Below, piece by piece: positions 32,024-43,001 of a stretch of 64,000 bases of DNA (position 1 is the stretch's first letter; every line of letters starts with the position of its first letter). Source of the DNA: Nematostella vectensis (taxonomy: Eukaryota > Cnidaria > Anthozoa > Actiniaria > Edwardsiidae). The notes under the pieces were generated by a model that ran no database searches, was not told where the DNA came from, and saw nothing but the letters and a program-made list of their open reading frames with translations. The stretch spans positions 11,977,040-12,041,039 of the forward strand of contig NC_064042.1 in assembly GCF_932526225.1 (NCBI RefSeq). The letters are read 5' to 3'. The position numbers and the translations under genes are program-made.

Positions 32024-32770
32024 ATGTATTTGAAAGTGTGTTACCTGTTTTTGCTGCTTCTAGCGGTTGTGAGTGAGGCTAGACGAGGAGGCGGCGGCCG
32101 CTCTGGTGGGTCTCGAGGTGGTAGCAGATCTAGATCTAGTAGTCGTTCTGGATCTTCTGGCGGCGGTCCAAGAATAACAAGAACGACTCCAATCGCACCA
32201 AAAACCCGCTCAACACCGGTCATACGAAGTCAAACGAGTCTCAAAACCCGTAGTGGCGTCTCACCGACTCGATTACTTGGAGGTTATTTGTTGTTACGAT
32301 ACTCTTTGAGTCGTGGGCCTATCTACCGCAGTGCGTATCCTATGAATCACAGTAATGTCGATATGATTATACCGGAGGATCGAGCATTTAGGGTCAACTA
32401 CACCGAAGAATTCTTACTCGATGTAAACGGGAGCTCATGTCTTAGAACGAATAAGACTGTGGAATTGACGAAGGGCAAAGATCCTAGCGTAGTTACACGA
32501 TTGTACTACCAGGGAAACTCAAGCGTGGAAGAGGTCTTCGGTGATGACATGAATATTACTTTGAGCGAAGAGTTAGATAAGTCTGTTAAACTTGTGCAAG
32601 TTGTGAAGTATAATACAAACATTGTAGCTAACACTAACTGTTCGCAGATCAAAACAGTTCTGAATGGCACGGTGGTACTGATGTACTTGTACAACCCAGA
32701 CACTGCTTCGAGTTTGCATATAAATCTGGTTTTATTCTTGGTGGCGATGTTGTTAAATATATCCGTGTAG
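32024..32770 (+). CDS. GPI-anchored glycoprotein with prion/Shadoo-like layout (gene A)
   Basis: Single-exon frame, ATG 32024 to TAG 32768-32770, 248 aa. Layout: signal peptide (MYLKVCYLFLLLLAVVSEA); Arg-Gly-Gly/Ser-Arg repeats (GGGGRSGGSRGGSRSRSS, about 22-50); a hydrophobic/Gly segment LLGGYLLLRYSLSRGPIYRS (about 85-104); a folded part with exactly two Cys (NGSSCLRTNK, NTNCSQIK) and seven N-glycosylation sequons; and a C-terminal hydrophobic tail (INLVLFLVAMLLNISV) typical of a GPI signal. Gene B at 35800-34978 is a convergent paralogue. Vertebrate PrP and Shadoo share the order signal / basic repeats / Gly-rich hydrophobic segment / one disulfide with N-glycans / GPI. Homology to them is not shown; convergence is possible. 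An upstream in-frame ATG (31925) is less likely because it would bury the signal peptide. Confidence 0.75.
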   Translation: MYLKVCYLFLLLLAVVSEARRGGGGRSGGSRGGSRSRSSSRSGSSGGGPRITRTTPIAPKTRSTPVIRSQTSLKTRSGVSPTRLLGGYLLLRYSLSRGPIYRSAYPMNHSNVDMIIPEDRAFRVNYTEEFLLDVNGSSCLRTNKTVELTKGKDPSVVTRLYYQGNSSVEEVFGDDMNITLSEELDKSVKLVQVVKYNTNIVANTNCSQIKTVLNGTVVLMYLYNPDTASSLHINLVLFLVAMLLNISV

Positions 32771-32822
32771 TCCTCCAGCCCTTGGCTACACTTGACGCTC
32801 ACTAATGTTTGAATCTCCTTAA

Positions 32823-33186
32823 AAGGAGATTCGATACTGTTTTTCAAGTTGTAGTTGACTGTGAGGTCGGAAACTTTTATCATCGTTTGCTTTTATTATC
32901 TTTTGCTACATGGATCGGTACGTCAAACTATTTGACCGTGTCATGTATCTATAGATGAACTTTAGGAAAATGCCAATTTCATTTAAATTACTGTTGAATT
33001 TAATGAGTTCACCGTTCAGTTGCCACGGAAACATTAATGTAAACAAAAAATTGGCGTTTTCTAAAGTTTATCCATAGATACATGACACAGCCAAAAAGTT
33101 TGACGTTCCGATCCATGAGTAGCAAAAGATACGAGTGGTGGTTAACTGGGTGGTTGGGGACTTTGGAAACAGTATCGAATCTCCTT
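32823..33186. mobile_element. 364-bp inverted-repeat (MITE-like) element
   Basis: Outer arms AAGGAGATTCGATACTGTTT (32823-32842) and its inverse (33167-33186); long inner arms 32890-32985 and 33043-33134 share ATGGATCGGTACGTCAAACT and TGTCATGTATCTATAGAT in inverted form. It begins about 50 bp after gene A. No coding capacity. Confidence 0.75.
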
Positions 33187-34194
33187 AAATTATTTTTTAA
33201 TGGAATATGCACTAATAATTCGGTGACGCTTTCTGCATAATTGAAAGAGTCAATTTCTAACGCTTCTAAGACTACCGTATCGATACAAAGAACACGTTTG
33301 ATTATTATTTTTATAATCTATAAAACTCTGTACAGAAAATGTTGATCGCTTATGATATACGCACAAAATAATGACTAAAACGAATGTCTCCACGTTTTTA
33401 CGAACTGTAAAGAAAAAATACATATAATTTTATAGAAAAAATATAATATCACCAGCATAAATATGTTTTTTATTTACTTTGCCATCACCTGTGAACAATT
33501 ATAAATTTAAATACAATTTCCGCCCACACAATTGTTTCTCAGTCATTTTTAGTCATTTAGCCATGAGCAGATCTTCCGTTTGGGTGACCTTTGGGAGCTC
33601 CCGCAAAGTACGCTGGATCTTCGAGCATGTTAGCATGGATTCACACCCAAGCACTTTTTATCAGCCTCACAAATGGTTTTTCACGCTTGTTGCTTTTTAT
33701 TACTTTTAGCGTCATTTCCAAGAACATGTATCTAACCAATATGTCCTCCGGTTCCTCAAGAAAATAATCTCTCTCTTTAATTACCATTCCTATAATTTAA
33801 GAACCGCAGGGGATCCGTTTTACAGGATATTTTCTGATAAAGCACCAGTCGCTTCCATCGTTTTCTATTTAGCAAATTTCATAAAAAAAGAAAATACAGA
33901 AAGCAATTCGCGAGTTAAAACTTCATTAGTAATAATACTTTTCTGTTGGAATTATCTATTCAGATACTGCCTAATATCAGAGAAATTCTACTACTAACAG
34001 TTAAGTACTTTTGCTTACAGGTTTTATCCCACTTTCCCTATCGCCTGGCTGCTATAGGATGCTTTCAAAATACAGAGAATATGCAATGGGTTCGAAGAGT
34101 TGGTAGTCGTTCTGAGTGGTCGTTCTGATCTAACCTCTCTATAAAAATTGGTTATTTCGTTAGTTATTTCGTTAGTTATTTTCAATACTCCCTA
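33187..34194. other. intergenic DNA between the convergent paralogues, no gene seen
   Basis: AT-rich; a 76-codon frame at 33479-33709 has no recognisable features. Confidence 0.5.
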
Positions 34195-34570
34195 CCTTAT
34201 TACCTTTCATTTTCGCGTCAATTTAACTTTTAGAATTTTGCGATTTAAAAACAGAACGCGAAAATGAAGTATCGCAAAAATTGTGATGAGCGAAAATCAA
34301 GTGAGTTTATAAAAAGCCTTTGGGTGAAATATTAACCGTTTCATATAGCTTATGGAAACACCTTGTCTATTTAGTCAGCTATTGTACATACAGTGCATTT
34401 AGGGGTTGAGTTGGACAGTTATGAACTGCATTTATAGATTTTTGTAGAACTAATTTTGGCCCATGCATGTTTTTACTTGTTAGAGTTTTTTACAGTTTTG
34501 ATGATTAAAGCATATTCTAATTCCACTTGTTTTTCTTGATTTCATTGTCTCAAAATCGTAAAATCGCCAC
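34195..34570 (+). mobile_element. TTCGCG-type DNA element, copy 1 (truncated)
   Basis: Starts CCTTATTACCTTTCATTTTCGCG and shares long blocks (TTATGGAAACACCTTGTCTATTTAGTCA, ATTTATAGATTTTT; each matched over more than 20 bp) with the reverse complement of 39031-39482. The right terminus is missing or degraded. Confidence 0.7.
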
Positions 34571-34860
34571 GCCAAATTATAGGGTGTAGGCTAATCCGGG
34601 TCTCAAATACGTATTTACATACCCAACGCGCTACAAACAGAAATAAAACAGTGTAAGATTTGGTAAAATGAATCCTTAATGAGGCTACCAAGTCGAACTT
34701 TTCCAAATAATGGAATGAGAGTAATTTTCCTTTTTTTTCTGTCTCTATCTTGTTCGCTTTTAGTAAGCTGTATTTACATATTCTTCCTTCGGAGTTGTTT
34801 AAAAGGCGTGGAGGGGGCATTCGCGTTGACCATCAAGGGTAAAAGGACAAAGGCAATGTA

Positions 34861-34884
34861 TTGTACCCCCCCCCCCCCCCCCCC
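34861..34884. repeat. poly-C tract
   Basis: About 20 consecutive C, one of about a dozen G/C homopolymers in the window. Confidence 0.9.
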
Positions 34885-34977
34885 TCCTTCTCACACGCCC
34901 TTGAAGAGGTTTCTGGACTTGTTATTTTTTTCCTTAATTAATAGCACAAGAATCATGCTAAAGAAAAGCAAATCCCT

Positions 34978-35800
34978 CTAGTTCCTTAGCACCATGGCAA
35001 CAAGGCCCATTAAAACCCACACCAGTACAGCAGAATTTATGATTACATTTCCGCTTCCGGCCTCGGGGTTATATTGATACATCTCGATAAAAGTTCCGTT
35101 CATGGTCTTCATAATCTGGGTGCAGTTTGTGTTGTTAGCGACTGGGCTATCGTACGAGACCATATTCTTTAATTCGATAGACCTGGTATCGACTGCGTCG
35201 AAGTCAATGTTAACGGACGCATTCTCTCCGCTGAATTTCACCACTCGCTTAAGGCCTCTCTGATCCTCGTACGTAACGCTAGTGTTTACATCTGATTTAT
35301 GCAGCCCGCTTAAGTCCGCTTAGGAGATTCACGCTCTCATTGGAATTCACACATCTCTCACCATTTGAGTCAAGCAACACCTCCTCGGTGTAGTTCAATC
35401 GGAATGCTCTCTCGGGTGGTATATAGACGTCTACGTTGCTATAGTCCATTGGGTAGCGCCCTCGGTAAATTGGTGCTCGACCCAGAGTGTATCTGTAAGC
35501 CAGGTAACCGCCAACGAGCGCCGTGCCACCGATTAAAGCGCGATTTCTGACCCGTGTTTGTGAGTGGATGACAGGCGAATAACGACTTGAAGCTTTTATA
35601 GGTGTGAATTTGGTCACTGGCATCCTTACAGCAGTGTTTCCCCCAGTGTTAGACGTAGCCCGTCGTCGTCTACGGGTACTTGTTTTTCGGCGCCGTTCGC
35701 TGGTTTTTCGGCGGCTTGAACTCGCAGTAGTTTCTGTTATTTCGATCAGTACTGCTAAGATTACAACCACAAGCAAAAGCAGTAAAAATCGGTGATTCAT
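34978..35800 (-). pseudogene. prion/Shadoo-like GPI protein paralogue (gene B), frameshifted
   Basis: ATG 35800 (MNHRFLLLLLVVVILAVLIE, signal peptide), then an Arg/Lys/Ser/Thr-rich basic stretch (RRKTSERRRKTSTRRRRRAT), the Gly-rich hydrophobic segment ALVGGYLAYRYTLGRAPIYR, YPMDYSNVDVYIPPERAF and LNYTEE as in gene A, two Cys (GERCVNSNE, NTNCTQIM), several sequons, and a GPI-type tail (INSAVLVWVLMGLVAMVL) ending TAG 34978-34980. The frame breaks near 35310 where AAGCGGACTT is followed by AAGCGGGCT, a 10-bp near-duplication. The sequence downstream remains conserved, so the break may be recent, allelic or an assembly error. Confidence 0.7.
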
Positions 35801-36010
35801 TGTTGGCGATGCAAAGCGAAGGTTTTTCAAATTTAGTGGGATCTCCAGCGATGGCCGTCTAAACGCCGTGCCCTGTATATAAAAATGATTTACGGCGCAC
35901 CAATCGCAAATCGTTAACACAGCTTGAAATTGATTACATGTTATGAATGTTTAATGAGCTCTAGTGTACACGCAGAATAATTATTCCAGAGAGCAAACCC
36001 TTATATATAT
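35801..36010. other. upstream region of gene B
   Basis: No recognisable element apart from AT-rich sequence; presumed promoter region. Confidence 0.3.
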
Positions 36011-36406
<396 letters not shown>

Positions 36407-37429
36407 TGAAAAAAATGTAAAAAAAGCATGCCCCTTAGGAATTATTTATACTTTAAAACGATTTAAATGGGCACATAAAATACCGACGTCTTTTACCAAA
36501 ACGAAACGATTAACTTAGGTACTAACTAGGTACTAACTGTTTAAATTTACGTAAATGTTTTATCTCAATCAAATATAAGCGCCACATAGCATAATTGTAA
36601 ATATAAAATATGAAACAAAATTCAGCTTAGTTAACCGGGAAATGAAAGAAGGAAGCCCCAAAGGCTCTATACAAGCTAAGAAATGAGATGGGGAAAACAT
36701 TTTCAAACCAAGTACACGAAGGCAGATCTATATATATCAAATAGCCAGAATTTTCATGCGCAAGAAAGGTGTTTTTTGTATGAAAACACGCTAGACGTTC
36801 AGAGTAAGTACGCAGCTGCTTCTACAAAGGAGTTCTTTTGTCTCTATTCTTCTCGTTCTTTGTGTCGAGGTGCTGGTATTGTCCATTTGCCCAATCAAAT
36901 TGCAGCTTGTAAGAGCTGCGTACTGACCCGACGTTCAAGATTCACCAAGAAGAAAATAAAAAAAGGGAAAGCGAAATAAGTTAACACTTCCATTACTATA
37001 ACGTCCCCAGACAGACACCCGTAAAATATAGGCCCAACTCCAAAACGTCAGATAAACAAACAACACCATAGACGACCTTCGAAAACGCATCTAAGGTAAT
37101 AGAATTGACTCCATTGTAAAAACTCAGAAACATTTCTTACCAAAAAAGACACAAATTTCCGAACAACAAATAGAGACAAGCAAACACAGATCAAGTCGCA
37201 AATAGATACCTTTATTGCGCTCCGTCAGGTCCCATTTTACAGCCATAAGCCACAATAATCAATGATAAAACCTCCATTAGAAGCGAGCTCCATGGCTATA
37301 TTGCATGCCTGCACTGCATCATGGGAGTCTTGGAAACACCTTGAGACACCACAGAGACGCGGACAAAATCCTTCCCCATAATCATAACAGGTATTTTAGC
37401 GGAGCCCCATACCTAAGAAAAAGTGGTAT
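36407..37429. other. intergenic DNA, no gene seen
   Basis: A 98-codon plus frame at 36683-36979 shows no recognisable domain and I leave it unannotated as a gene. Confidence 0.45.
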
Positions 37430-37990
37430 ACAAAACAAATATGGTAACAAATATTGGTAACCCATCGACTCGAGTTTTCCTTACGATACGCGATGTCCGT
37501 CCGTCCCCAAAAAAGCATCGTATGACAACCAAACTTGGCAGGTGTCATGTGTGTGTCAAGGGGGGTGCAAAACTATGGTCACGTGAATTGTGACGTCATC
37601 AATGACGTCACTAGAAGCAAAAATATGTTAAAGTCATCAAAATTTAATTTAAAACAATATTTATATTTCACGAAGGAAACATCCTATGGCAACCAAACTC
37701 GGTAGGTGTCATGTAGGTGTCATGGTGGATGCAACAATATGGTCACGTGTTGTGTGACGTCATGGTGTCATTTTGGTGTCAAGGAAGGTGCTCTAATATG
37801 GTCACGTGATTGTGATGTTATCAATTATGTCATCAGAAGCAAAATATGCTGACGTCATCAAAATAAAAAAATATTCATATCTCGTGATAGGAACATTTTA
37901 TAACAATCAAACTTGGTAGGTGTCATGTATGTGTCAAGGGCGCTGCCAAGATATGGTCACGTGATGCGTGACGTCATCGATGACGTCAGA
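37430..37990 (-). mobile_element. CRE-palindrome repeat element, copy 2 (inverted)
   Basis: In reverse orientation it repeats the modules of 5940-6720: CCCATCGACTCGAG, GATGTCCGTCCGTCCCC, GCATCGTATGACAACCAAAC, GGCAGGTGTCATG, CACGTGA and GTGACGTCATCAATGACGTC. At least three tandem sub-units are visible. Confidence 0.75.
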
Positions 37991-38714
37991 TAAAGCCTGA
38001 AAATAATTTTTGAATTAGACTGGGTAGCAAAGATGTTCTACATTGGATAGTATGAGGCCATTCACTAGAAAATTTCTTTCTCACTCGGTGAAGCCCAAAC
38101 AAGGAATTATCCCATTGAATCAACCTCAGCGTGCAATCATCCATAAGCACAGCATTAATTATGCCCAAATGGACTTTAGATGTCCTAAGGCACTCTCCAG
38201 ATGTGAAAAAGCTGTAATTTTTAAGCAAATTACAAGCAAAACTGTCCTATCTTATAGGAGTCATAAAGCACTTGACCATATAGGGTATGGCATACCCCAT
38301 TGTCCAGACAGTTACATTTACATTTGCAGGGTAAAACAAAGCAATAAGATTGAAATAGAATTGACAATACTTTAAGCTGAACAACCTCACTTGATATAGT
38401 AAAGATTTTATTGAACAATCCACCTGCATTTCTTAGATATTCTGCCACCTTTGAAAATGCTGTTCTTTTCAGCTTCTCAGCTGGAGAGTCCTCATTTGAC
38501 TGGCGTCAATTAAAAATGTTTGTATTAGCCCCAACAAATATTTTCATGATTTTTTCAAAATAGATCTATCCACAAAGGACGCTTTATGAACATGATCACG
38601 TGACCAAAATAGCCTGAGGGAGAAAACTGCCCATCAACGAAGCATCGTAAATATTATAAAAAGTAATTTTAGTTACAAATTGACTAAGCAATGCCACGTA
38701 AGTCCCGCGTTGCG
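37991..38714. other. intergenic DNA, no gene confirmed
   Basis: A 110-codon plus frame (38043-38375) is open but shows no motif, signal peptide or exon boundary I can support. Confidence 0.4.
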
Positions 38715-38840
38715 GACACTTGTCTCCGAACGCTGCTATCTCAGCCTCGGCATGTTCTTAGCATGTTCTTAACATTTCGTAAAATCTCAGCCTGGACGTT
38801 CTTATAAAAAAGCCTCTTATAAAAAAAGGAGTGTATGACA
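38715..38840 (-). repeat. dispersed repeat, copy 2
   Basis: Inverted relative to 21985-22080, with TTCTTAGCATGTTCTTA partly duplicated internally (38752-38775). Confidence 0.65.
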
Positions 38841-39030
38841 AGTGGACCAACGAATTGATTCCTCGGAAATATCGAAAAGTAAGTTAGAAATTGCCACTCT
38901 ATTTTTTTTTTTCGATATTTTAAAGGAATCGATCTGTGCTATGCCATAAAATGGGCTTACGGTAACGACGCATCATATTTATGTTAAATGCTAAATAACG
39001 ACTGCTCCCCAATAAAGACAGTTCCTTATA

Positions 39031-39482
39031 CCTTATTACACTTAATTTTCGCGAAGCCAAAATTTCGCGATTTTGAGATGGCGATATTTCGCGACACTTT
39101 ATTTTCGCGATTTTCCTATTTCCGTAAAAACAGATCACTTTAATTTCGCGATTTTGGGATAATAAAATCAAGCTGTGCTGTAATCATCAAACCTGAAACA
39201 ATTTGTAACAAAAAGATGCGTGGGCTAAATTTAGTGTCATGCATAAAAATCTATAAATACAACTCGACCTCTCACCGTACTATATGTACATTAGATGACT
39301 AAATAGACAATGTGTTTCCATAAAGCTTGAAACGGCCAATATTCCCCCAAAGGTTTCTTCGGTACTCACTTAATTTTCGCGCATCCTAATATTCGCGACG
39401 CTTAATTTTGGCGTATCTTTATTTCCGCGAATCTTTTAAAAACGCGATATTAAAGTGACGCGAAAATTAAGCGTAATAAGGA
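39031..39482 (-). mobile_element. TTCGCG-type DNA element, copy 2 (both termini)
   Basis: Termini CCTTATTACACTTAATTTTC (39031) and its inverse GCGAAAATTAAGCGTAATAAGG (ending 39482) define a 452-bp non-autonomous DNA transposon. Subterminal TTCGCG words repeat many times at both ends. Homologous to 34195-34570 in opposite orientation. No ORF. Confidence 0.85.
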
Positions 39483-40310
39483 ATGTTTTTTTTCTGAAGT
39501 AGAAGACGGAGGAATCCGCCTGGTGCCTAATACAAGCTTCAAGTGCCAGTAAGCCCTTTCATAGCCCGAGTTTTGACATCTTAAAAGGCTTAGCCAATGG
39601 GTGCACGAGCTGTGTTCCCTTGATATGTGGCCTCAAAGTTTGTCTTGGACTGCCGGGTACGTGATGTTTGCATGGTTGACTGCATTATGACCCCACTACA
39701 GGCTTGATTACAAGGATTGACAGCATCCCAACCATTTTTGCACTCGCTGACATAAAACTTCTAGGTTTCACCAGAGTTTACACTAGACTAGAGCTAAATG
39801 ATACTTAGAGTAACCCTTTGGTAAGGTCAGACCTAACTTTCTAACTTTCTGCTTTCTGATAGCTAACAAGTACAAGTCGAGAATTGATGCAAGTCGAGAA
39901 TTGATGCAGGGGGGGGGGGGGGGGGGGGGGGGGAGGAGAACACGCGTCCGTTCTTGCGTCAGGTTGTTCAGGATATAGTTACCGTCGTCTAGTATTTCAT
40001 AAAAACGGAAGTTCTTATTAAGTTTTGTTTATCTTTTGAACGTTGGGGCACTTTTCTTTTAAGTTACAATGTAGTGTTTTAAGTTGTTATGTACTTTTTT
40101 TTAAGTCTTATAACATTGTTGCGATTAGAATAATGTATTTTAATCATTATTGCAAAAACTCCTTAACGAATTTAAATTAAAATTTAAGTTCGTTAAGGAG
40201 TTTTTGCTAGATGTCGTTGTTGAATCTATTTTTGTTTAAGAGGAACCGTCCACGCGTTTCTTTTGGTTTCGCTTAAATAACATTTGTCTTTTTATTCTTG
40301 CATCAAATTG
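39483..40310. other. intergenic DNA with poly-G tract, hairpin and repeat
   Basis: Holds about 27 consecutive G at 39907-39933 and a segment at 39960-40040 (TTGTTCAGGATATAGTT...AAGTTTTGTTTATC) repeated at 59535-59640. A hairpin is listed separately. Confidence 0.6.
40152..40207. repeat. hairpin with 19-bp arms
   Basis: GCAAAAACTCCTTAACGAA and its inverse TTCGTTAAGGAGTTTTTGC flank a short AT loop that is itself partly palindromic. A small foldback element. Confidence 0.8.
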
Positions 40311-40442
40311 GTGAAGAAGCGCGTCAGAAAGAGTGAAGGCAGCGAGACCTGGGAGTGTGAGGATAACATTCTTAGTGAGAAACTGATAGAGAATTTTGAG
40401 AAAGAAAAGGGGACAAGAGTATCTAAGAGAGTTCGGAAGTAA
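40311..40442 (+). pseudogene. orphan chromodomain C-terminal exon
   Basis: An open stretch ending TAA 40440-40442 reads EGSETWECEDNILSEKLIEN then FEKEKG and a basic tail. The pattern S-E-x-T-W-E-x-E-x-N-I-L with a following helix matches the C-terminal half of a chromodomain (HP1/CBX or retroelement integrase type). A splice acceptor is possible at GCGTCAG near 40326. No N-terminal half or upstream exon is visible, so it may be a last exon, a retrocopy fragment or a transposon remnant. Confidence 0.45.
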
Positions 40443-40600
40443 ATAAATTGATGTTGCTATATTCTAAATGTCATTGTTACTATAAAATCTCTGGTTATCA
40501 AAAAAATCACCTACTTATTCAAAGAATCTATTTCCAGCGGTTTATTCAAGCAAGCAACTGAGATGCTCTCAATAAAAGAATCGTTAATAGGGGTATTAAG

Positions 40601-40886
40601 GCCTAATTCATGCGCTCCTGCTGTGCCGAATCTAATTGTCTATTTGCATCGACACAAATACTGGGTTCAACGTAGATTCAGACGCGCCCAATAGCTTTCA
40701 TTTGCTCAAAATAAAACAAACATGTTATCTGAATCGGTACATCAAAGGCTCGACGTTTGAATCACTGTCGTGCTTTTGCCTTGCATCTCGTGCAGCCCGA
40801 TAGGTGCAACCGCGCTCAGTGCCGTGCCGAACTTAATTCTGTCGTGTCTAATTAGATTCGGCGCGGCAGGAGCGCAAATAGGGTCT
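40601..40886. repeat. inverted-repeat element with ~35-bp arms
   Basis: Left arm contains GCGCTCCTGCTGTGCCGAAT (about 40612-40631) and right arm its near inverse ATTCGGCGCGGCAGGAGCGC (40856-40875). An internal part also carries degenerate inverted copies (CCGTGCCGAACTTAATT). MITE-like. Confidence 0.6.
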
Positions 40887-41083
40887 AAGATTCATTCGTG
40901 GGTGGCTATTTTGAAGTTTTTATGGAATTTCAATTGTAAACGTGTTTAATAGATATTCTTTAACGAGATTGATAGATAAAAGGCCGTTTCTCCAGTCCCC
41001 GTTGGCCGTTTTCTTGCGTGACAATCTTGCGTGACAATCTCTTCCCAAAATTCCAACCCCTGCTAGCAAACAGCCCTAAGGGG

Positions 41084-42842
41084 CGGACCATTAGAAAAGT
41101 GAAGGGGGGGGGGGGGGGGGGTGGGTTAGGAACAAAAACATCCATACACGATGAAAAGCCTGAAAAAAAAAACCTACGATAGCCGAGAAGGGCCATCAGA
41201 TTTCCGAGATAATAATTTCAGAGATGATAATTTCAGAGATGATAATTTCAGAGATGATAATTTCAGAGATAATAATTTCAAAGATAAATATTTCAGAAAT
41301 GATAACTTGAGATGCTAATTTCAGGGATTATAATTTCGGATAAAGAATTCTGCCGGCTTACTGAGCATGCAGCACTCGATCAACACAACAATTCCCCCAC
41401 AGCTACGTTTGGTCCTGAGGAGTTCTTCAAGTTTTCCCATATTCTGCCCTTACTTAGGTTTGTTTATGTTCATAATTCATATTAAAAAAATATAATATAT
41501 CCCACGCAAGTCAAAAGCGCCACGAAGTCATCGGTGGCCAAGCTGGATGTGCTCTTTTTCATGCCGGAGCTATACAATACAGAAAACTATCTACGCCATT
41601 TAGACTTAGACGTGCAAGCGTGTAAGCGCATGTATACTGAATCCTGTGAAGACTACAGCGGAAATATGGAGGAGCTGGTGCAACTCATAAAGCCAAACTA
41701 CACCCACCAACTAACGCAGCTGAGGCTCTAGAATTATTTTCAGAAATCACACAGAAACTTAAAAAGTTTCACCAATTTTAATGTAGCAGATGATGAAGGA
41801 GACCGAGTATTCAAATAACATGAAGACCATATTCATCCCGTTTCAGAAATGTAATTGTTTCGTTTATACAGAGACAAGATAATGTTGTTGTTTTATTTAA
41901 CTGGCTTTTTTTTAACTGGCTTTTTTGATGTATTATATTCTATCAACCAAGGGCGGATCCAGGATTCCCAAAGGGGGGGGGGGGGCACCGACGGAAGGTA
42001 AAAGTGTGTAAATTAGTTTCCATACAATACCACGGAGGGCATCGATATTTACAGTGGAACCACACAGCATCCTAAAGTTATGCTAATATTACGCATTGCT
42101 ATTTTTACGGGACATCGAAATACTGCGGCATACCTATAATAATTCCACACAATCATGTATTATGTAAATGAGATATGAGTGTCTTACACAGACACAAGGT
42201 CAATCAATCAATCAATTTTATTTGTCACCTTTATGTAACTCTTTTAATTTTAATGTTTCTCCGCGTGATCATCTCATATCCTCTATCGTTATTGCTTGAA
42301 TGTAAGTTTCCTAATTAAAGGTCCCATTACTCAGTAAAATGATCAACAAAACAACATAACCGTGTTCTTGTCAGAAATGTGATCCAACATCTTGCCACTA
42401 CTGGACATGGTAGTCTGTGGGTTGTGAATCATAGGTGGGCAAAAATGTCCGCCGCAGTTGGTCGGTCCGCCACCGTGTAACTCAGGCAATTCCTTAAGCA
42501 TTGAAAGAAGCTGGGCATGCATGTGCCTAAAGGCTTAGAGACGAAACTGTTATCTGAAATTATCTTCTCTGAAATTATCTTCTCTAAAATAATCATCTCT
42601 GAAATTATCATCTCTGAAATTATCATCTCTGAAATTATTATCTCTGAAATTATCATCTCTGAAGTTAACATCTCTGAAATCATCATCTCTGAAATTATTA
42701 TCTCTAAAATCTGATGGCCCTACTCGGCTTTCGTACAAACCAGACAGAAACAAACTGCATACAACGATAAAACGTCTTGGAGACAAGAAAATAAAAATAT
42801 AGAAACCTCCCCACCCTACTTTTCTAATAGCCCGTCCCTAAC
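41084..42842. mobile_element. long-TIR element with 15-bp subterminal arrays and internal gene pieces
   Basis: Inverted ends share CTAAGGGGCGG/CATTAGAAAAGT, GCCGAGAAGGGCCATCAGAT and then arrays of a 15-bp unit (CAGAGATGATAATTT) at 41205-41340 and, inverted, at 42548-42712. The interior (41340-42540) holds a 65-codon frame (41534-41731, MAKLDVLFFMPELYNTENYL, unrecognised) and a minus-strand kinase-like end (42531-42429). This layout suggests a non-autonomous DNA transposon that has captured host sequence. No transposase is seen. Confidence 0.6.
42429..42531 (-). pseudogene. kinase C-lobe-like fragment
   Basis: Minus-strand text FFQCLRNCLSYTVADRPTAA followed by DIFAHL and TGA at 42429. The C-L-x-(5)-D-R-P-T-A-x-x-(I/L) pattern resembles subdomain XI of protein kinases. 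It lies inside the 41084-42842 element, so it is probably a captured exon fragment. The call rests on a short motif only. Confidence 0.35.
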
Positions 42843-43001
42843 CACTCATACGAGTTAATGGTAAACCATGGCATCTAACCCTTGAACTCCGGATACAATG
42901 CATATTGTATTAATTTGCATTGCCTGCAGATACGTCCTGTTGTCTTGGGCGCTGTTCGAGCTAGCAGAGACATCGCGGCTTTTTCTTTTCTTAAGACAAG
43001 C

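Noticed and set aside
38043..38375. 110-codon plus frame
   Set aside because: Open but without signal, motif or splice evidence; adjacent to a repeat element.
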